The notes under the pieces are model-generated. The model had not been told where the DNA came from, did not search any database, and worked only from the letters and a program-made list of their open reading frames with translations. A stretch of 64,000 nucleotides of DNA from Paenibacillus sp. NEAU-GSW1 (GTDB lineage Bacteria > Bacillota > Bacilli > Paenibacillales > Paenibacillaceae), in NCBI RefSeq assembly GCF_009737085.1, contig NZ_WOVL01000016.1, positions 1 to 64,000 of the forward strand, given 5' to 3'. Position 1 is the stretch's first letter, and every line of letters begins with the position of its first letter. Positions 60,326-64,000 of the stretch are shown one piece after another. The translations under genes and the position numbers were made by a program.

Positions 60326-61486
60326 GTGGATTTTCGAATGGAGTATTTATCCTTTTTCGTAATTGTAACCGACAGCGAGGACAGCGCTTCTTCCAAACGG
60401 TACAAGCATTTTCAGACGCTGGATGAAGACGATTATGAGGACAGTGAAATTAAAAAGTTTGTCGACGGCGAATTTAAACGGATTGTAAAGCGTAAAGCCG
60501 AGCGCAATCCGAATACGGAAAACGCGCCGACCAAAATTGGGCGATTTATGGTGGAGCCCGGCTATGAGCTTGGGAGCAACCAGAACTACAACTTGTTTCA
60601 AAGGCTGCGCGAAGCGGACAGCAAGGAGCGTTTTATCGGCATAGCGGACGAGCTTGTGCACATTTATATGGATACGAGCGCGGTTCGCGGCGGGGCGTTC
60701 ATTATCGCTCGCGTAACGTTGAATACGTTTTTCGATGAACCATTTTTGTTTTTGCTGAAATGCGATTTTGAACCGAATATTGCCCGTATTGCCGATGAGC
60801 GCAATCTGATTTCTCAAGTCGAGATGGCGATTAGCGCACGGAGCATTAAATCGATTCAATATCCGCATATGCCTGAGGACGGCGTTCTGGAGCATTGGGA
60901 GCTGAAAATCCATCAGGCGTCGCATGCGCGGTATTTCGAAGACTTTTTGAAATTCGTCTCGTATGAGAAGCCTCTTCCTGAAGTGATGGGCGATCAGGTC
61001 GTTGAGATGGTTCAGCAGTTTATCGAAGAGAAATGGGTCGACGCGCCCGAAAGCACGGAACGGCGCGAAGAAGAGAATGCGCTTGAAATTTGGGCGAACA
61101 GCGATAAGCGCGAGCTGCAGGAATACTGGTCGCATGAACAGGTTGCCGCAGCGTCGGCAGCGCTCGTTGAGCAAAAACCGGATTTGTCGTTTACGTTTAA
61201 GCTGGACAGCGTAACGATTAAAGGTCTGCTCGCCGACTTTGGCTCGGCGTTCCATTTCGCCAAGCACAACGGAAGGTATGTTGTGGTCATCGAAGGGGAC
61301 TCCTTTCAGTTTGATAAAGGAAAGTCGCCAATGGAGCTGCTGCATCCGCCGGATTTGGCTGATATTATGGATACGATCGGCACCCATCGCAAAGAACGTA
61401 CCGGCAGCGATACGGATAGGGGTTCGGCAGCTGCGGATGCAGGCGTCATGAATCCAGACGCTTCCGCTGACGATGTTCCTTGGTAA
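60326..61486 (+). CDS. DUF3900-like protein, function unknown
   Basis: A 386-residue soluble protein starting at GTG 60326, behind GCCGGAGG at the end of nos. It opens with EYLSFFVIVTDSEDSASSKR. Residues 100-180 read ELVHIYMDTSAVRGGAFIIA, FLFLLKCDFEPNIARI, which recalls 37-kDa nucleoid-associated proteins, and the last ~40 residues are disordered. I believe it belongs to DUF3900, from memory only. The seven-base gap to nos suggests co-transcription. No enzymatic motif is visible. Confidence 0.7.
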   Translation: MDFRMEYLSFFVIVTDSEDSASSKRYKHFQTLDEDDYEDSEIKKFVDGEFKRIVKRKAERNPNTENAPTKIGRFMVEPGYELGSNQNYNLFQRLREADSKERFIGIADELVHIYMDTSAVRGGAFIIARVTLNTFFDEPFLFLLKCDFEPNIARIADERNLISQVEMAISARSIKSIQYPHMPEDGVLEHWELKIHQASHARYFEDFLKFVSYEKPLPEVMGDQVVEMVQQFIEEKWVDAPESTERREEENALEIWANSDKRELQEYWSHEQVAAASAALVEQKPDLSFTFKLDSVTIKGLLADFGSAFHFAKHNGRYVVVIEGDSFQFDKGKSPMELLHPPDLADIMDTIGTHRKERTGSDTDRGSAAADAGVMNPDASADDVPW

Positions 61487-61511
61487 GCGAACTCGGATTC
61501 AGTAGTGAATG

Positions 61512-61558
61512 AATGGCTATCTCCTTAGGGAACAATAGGGGATAGCCATTCTTTTTTT
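61512..61558 (+). terminator. Terminator after the nos/DUF3900 pair
   Basis: AATGGCTATC pairs with GATAGCCATT (61541-61550), followed by CTTTTTTT. Confidence 0.85.
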
Positions 61559-61579
61559 CGAAGGGGATTTGATACAGTC

Positions 61580-62866
61580 ATGGCTTGGAATTTACTAATT
61601 TTTGCGCTGCTGCTGCTGTTTTCGGCATTCTTTGTCGCAACCGAATTTGCCGTCGTACGAATGCGTACGAGCCGTGTCAATCAAATGGTTAACGAAGGCG
61701 CTAAAAACGCGAAAGCGGTAGAGAAAATCATCCACCATCTCGACGGGTATTTATCCGCCTGCCAACTCGGCATTACCATTACATCCTTAGGCCTCGGCTG
61801 GCTCGGGGAACCAACGGTGCATGAACTGCTGCACCCGCTGTTCGAACATTTTAATTTGCAGGGCGATGTGTTGAACGTTGTTTCTTTCATCGTTTCTTTT
61901 GTCATCGTAACCTATTTGCATGTCGTGCTGGGGGAGCTCGCGCCGAAGTCGATCGCGATCTTGAAATCGGAAGCTGTCAGCCAATTTACCGCTCCGATCA
62001 TTATTTGGTTTAATCGCATTATGTTCCCGTTTATTTGGCTGTTGAACGGCTCGGCGAACGGGCTGATCCGGCTGTTCGGCTTCAAACCGACCGGAGAGCA
62101 TGAAGAAGCGCACTCCGAAGAGGAAATTAGGCTCATTATGTCGGAGAGCTACGAGAGCGGAAAAATCAACAAGAGCGAGCTCAGCTATGTGAATCGGATT
62201 TTCGAATTCGACGAGCGGCTTGCTCGGGAAATTATGGTGCCGCGAACCGATATGATTTGTCTTTACGCCGAAAAAACACGTGAAGAAAATATTGCGATTA
62301 TCCGAAGGGAGCAATATACCCGTTTTCCCGTGGCCAGCGGAAGCAAAGATAACATTATTGGCGTTATCAATACGAAGCAATTTTTCATGCATGACTTTGC
62401 CAATCGGGATACGAGCGTCAAGTCGCTCATGCAGCCGATTTTGTCGGTGCCGGAAGTAATGCCGATTAAAAAGCTGCTTCGCCGAATGCAGCAGGAAAGC
62501 GTTCATATTGCGATTTTGCTCGATGAGTACGGGGGAACGTCAGGACTTATTACGATTGAGGATATCGTCGAGGAAATTGTCGGCGAAATTCGGGATGAAT
62601 TCGATTCCGATGAAGTGAAGGAGATCGATAAGGTTGGCGAGTCGACGTTTATGGTGGACGGAAAAGCGCTTATTTTTGAAGTGAATGAAGCGACGGGCAG
62701 TCATCTGGAAAGCCATGATGTAGATTCGATCGGCGGTTGGCTGTTTAATCAGCAGCCGGAGCTTGCGGTAGGGGAGCCGTGGACTTACGCAGAGCTGACT
62801 TTTACAATCCGCGAGAAGGAAAAGCATCGCATTCGAAAAATTGAGATTACGGTAAACCGTAAATAA
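61580..62866 (+). CDS. CNNM/CorC (hemolysin C)-family transporter
   Basis: A 428-residue protein with ATG 61580 behind AAGGGG. Domain order is typical: DUF21 membrane domain with FFVATEFAVVRMRTSRV, HLDGYLSACQLGITITSLGLGWLGEP and HVVLGELAPKSIAI; acidic helical bundle; two CBS domains (REIMVPRTDMICL, FPVASGSKDNIIGVINTKQ, LLDEYGGTSGLITIEDIVEEIVGEI); and a C-terminal CorC_HlyC domain. These proteins move Mg2+ or related ions and are regulated by nucleotide binding to the CBS pair. The name hemolysin is historical. Confidence 0.9.
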   Translation: MAWNLLIFALLLLFSAFFVATEFAVVRMRTSRVNQMVNEGAKNAKAVEKIIHHLDGYLSACQLGITITSLGLGWLGEPTVHELLHPLFEHFNLQGDVLNVVSFIVSFVIVTYLHVVLGELAPKSIAILKSEAVSQFTAPIIIWFNRIMFPFIWLLNGSANGLIRLFGFKPTGEHEEAHSEEEIRLIMSESYESGKINKSELSYVNRIFEFDERLAREIMVPRTDMICLYAEKTREENIAIIRREQYTRFPVASGSKDNIIGVINTKQFFMHDFANRDTSVKSLMQPILSVPEVMPIKKLLRRMQQESVHIAILLDEYGGTSGLITIEDIVEEIVGEIRDEFDSDEVKEIDKVGESTFMVDGKALIFEVNEATGSHLESHDVDSIGGWLFNQQPELAVGEPWTYAELTFTIREKEKHRIRKIEITVNRK

Positions 62867-62872
62867 CGTACA

Positions 62873-62931
62873 GGTGTTCCAGCTGTCATTATGATCCATG
62901 ATCACGATGACGAAAGGGCACCCTTTTTTTG
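62873..62931 (+). terminator. Terminator after the CNNM gene
   Basis: GGTGTTCC and GGGCACC pair at the base, with an inner GTCAT/ATGAC stem, followed by eight T residues. Confidence 0.75.
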
Positions 62932-63012
62932 TGTTGAAGCAAGTCATTCCCGGTCATAATTGCCTGTTTGTCCTAATACAATGAAACCGAATGAAGGACA
63001 GGGGTGCTGCCG

Positions 63013-63801
63013 ATGGAAGACTTAATAAACGCCATAATTCTCGGTATTGTTGAAGGGCTTACAGAGTTTTTGCCGGTATCGTCTACCGGACATTTGATTT
63101 TGACGGCCGATCTGCTTAACTTTCAAGATGCGCGGGCCAAAACATTCGAGGTAGTCGTACAATTCGGAGCTGTACTGGCCGTGCTCGTACTGTACCGCAA
63201 GCGGTTCGCCAGCTTGCTCAATTTTAACTTTGCCAAGCCGTCCGGGCTAAACGCGCTGCACATCTTTCTAGCGCTGATTCCTGCAGGCATCTTCGGCGTC
63301 CTGCTGCATGGGGCGATTAAACATTATTTGTTCAGTTCGTCAACCGTACTTATTGGTCTGGTCGCTGGAGGGTTGCTGATGATCGCCGCCGACCGCTGGA
63401 AGCGAAAGATTACAGCGGAGGAGATCGACGACATCTCGTACAAACAGGCGTTTGCGATCGGTCTTTTTCAAATACTGGCGCTATGGCCGGGTTTTTCGCG
63501 TTCCGGATCAACGATATCAGGCGGCATGCTATTCGGAGCGAGCCAGAAGGCCGCTGCCGAATTCACGTTTATCGTATCCGTGCCGATAATGGCAGGGGCA
63601 AGCGGTATTGATCTTATTAAAAGCAGGGAGTTTCTAACCGCAGCCGATTTGCCACTGTTTCTTATCGGGCTGTTAGCCGCTTTTATCGTTGCGACTATAG
63701 CGATCGTAACCTTCCTCAATTTAATTAAAAAATTGCGGTTGTCCTGGTTTGCCTATTACCGCTTTGCGCTTGCCGCCATTTTTGCCATCGTCATGTTGTA
63801 A
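63013..63801 (+). CDS. uppP: Undecaprenyl-diphosphatase UppP/BacA (copy 2)
   Basis: About 262 residues from ATG 63013, with ACAGGGG upstream; the GTG at 63004 lies within that site. It has LGIVEGLTEFLPVSSTGHLIL and LWPGFSRSGSTISGGMLFG, the two halves of the UppP active site, and lacks the Gln/Asn-rich insertion of copy 1. It dephosphorylates undecaprenyl diphosphate. It stands alone rather than in a resistance cluster, so it is a good candidate for the housekeeping copy. Confidence 0.93.
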   Translation: MEDLINAIILGIVEGLTEFLPVSSTGHLILTADLLNFQDARAKTFEVVVQFGAVLAVLVLYRKRFASLLNFNFAKPSGLNALHIFLALIPAGIFGVLLHGAIKHYLFSSSTVLIGLVAGGLLMIAADRWKRKITAEEIDDISYKQAFAIGLFQILALWPGFSRSGSTISGGMLFGASQKAAAEFTFIVSVPIMAGASGIDLIKSREFLTAADLPLFLIGLLAAFIVATIAIVTFLNLIKKLRLSWFAYYRFALAAIFAIVML

Positions 63802-63819
63802 CCCATTAACTGCGGGGGG

Positions 63820-63999
63820 CTAGTCCGTCCCTGAACAGCGCCATAATTTGCTCTGCAGCCTGTTTAAGCGTTGCTCATCGCTTACGATTTCTTTACGGTT
63901 TTTTACCGTAAGAACAGCGGTGTAGGCGTGGGCGAGGAACAGCGGATTCGCATGGACAATTTCGCCTATTTTCGCCCGATTACGGCAATGCTGTACTTG
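63820..63999 (-). CDS. C-terminal part of an unrecognised gene (cut by window edge)
   Basis: A minus-strand frame enters from the right edge and runs 59 codons to a TAG at 63820-63822. It includes IGEIVHANPLFLAHAYTAVL and NRKEIVSDEQRLNRLQSKL. The other two minus frames are closed, and the composition looks coding. The visible part is not enough to name a family. Confidence 0.5.
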   Translation of the reverse strand, partial: QVQHCRNRAKIGEIVHANPLFLAHAYTAVLTVKNRKEIVSDEQRLNRLQSKLWRCSGTD

Positions 64000-64000
64000 A

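Overview
The window looks like chromosomal DNA from an endospore-forming Bacillota, most probably Paenibacillus or a close relative. The support is a GerA/GerC/GerB-type germinant receptor operon, a T-box leader, GpsB, a bacterial nitric oxide synthase oxygenase, BdbDC, a BceRS-BceAB module, frequent TTG/GTG starts and strong AGGAGG ribosome binding sites. I see no rRNA or tRNA gene, no CRISPR array and no prophage. The only mobile element is the 5' end of an IS1182-type transposase at the left edge.

Left part (1-12 kb): IS fragment; a collagen-like (Gly-Pro-rich) protein; then a cell-envelope block of bceR-bceS, a BceR-type box, bceA-bceB, a DedA protein and uppP. All of these bear on the undecaprenyl-phosphate cycle or on peptide antibiotics that target it. 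A CLC antiporter resembling the fluoride-type clade lies convergent and overlapping. An M42 peptidase and a second two-component system follow.

12-25 kb: a DCC-family oxidoreductase followed by the scar of a deletion that joined two decayed genes; a membrane-anchored glycerophosphodiesterase; NiaP-like niacin transporter; the germinant receptor operon A-C-D-B, whose B gene appears to start at ATT; a ParB paralog; a YesM-like kinase overlapping a solute-binding lipoprotein gene; a strongly structured intergenic element; and an SH3/glucosaminidase protein.

25-41 kb: DAHP synthase behind a T-box; a divergent DMT-family exporter behind what reads as a variant guanine-type purine riboswitch; a Fur-boxed FhuF-like reductase; gpsB; copA; then a cobalamin riboswitch driving a nine-gene uptake and salvage operon (btuF-btuC-btuD-cobT-cobU-cbiB-cobS-cobD-cbiZ). 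A ZTP riboswitch precedes a DJ-1/PfpI gene.

41-48 kb: tandem GlnR/TnrA boxes precede moeA-nasB-nasC-mobA-mobB, a unit for assimilatory nitrate reductase and its molybdenum cofactor.

48-64 kb: gluQ, a coiled-coil protein, corA, a phosphodiester glycosidase-like protein, hrpB, a DUF1294 protein, helD, bdbD-bdbC, nos, a DUF3900-like protein, a CNNM/CorC-type transporter, a second uppP, and the C-terminus of an unrecognised minus-strand gene. Start codons were chosen from ribosome binding sites by eye; all family calls come from recognised motifs, not from searches.
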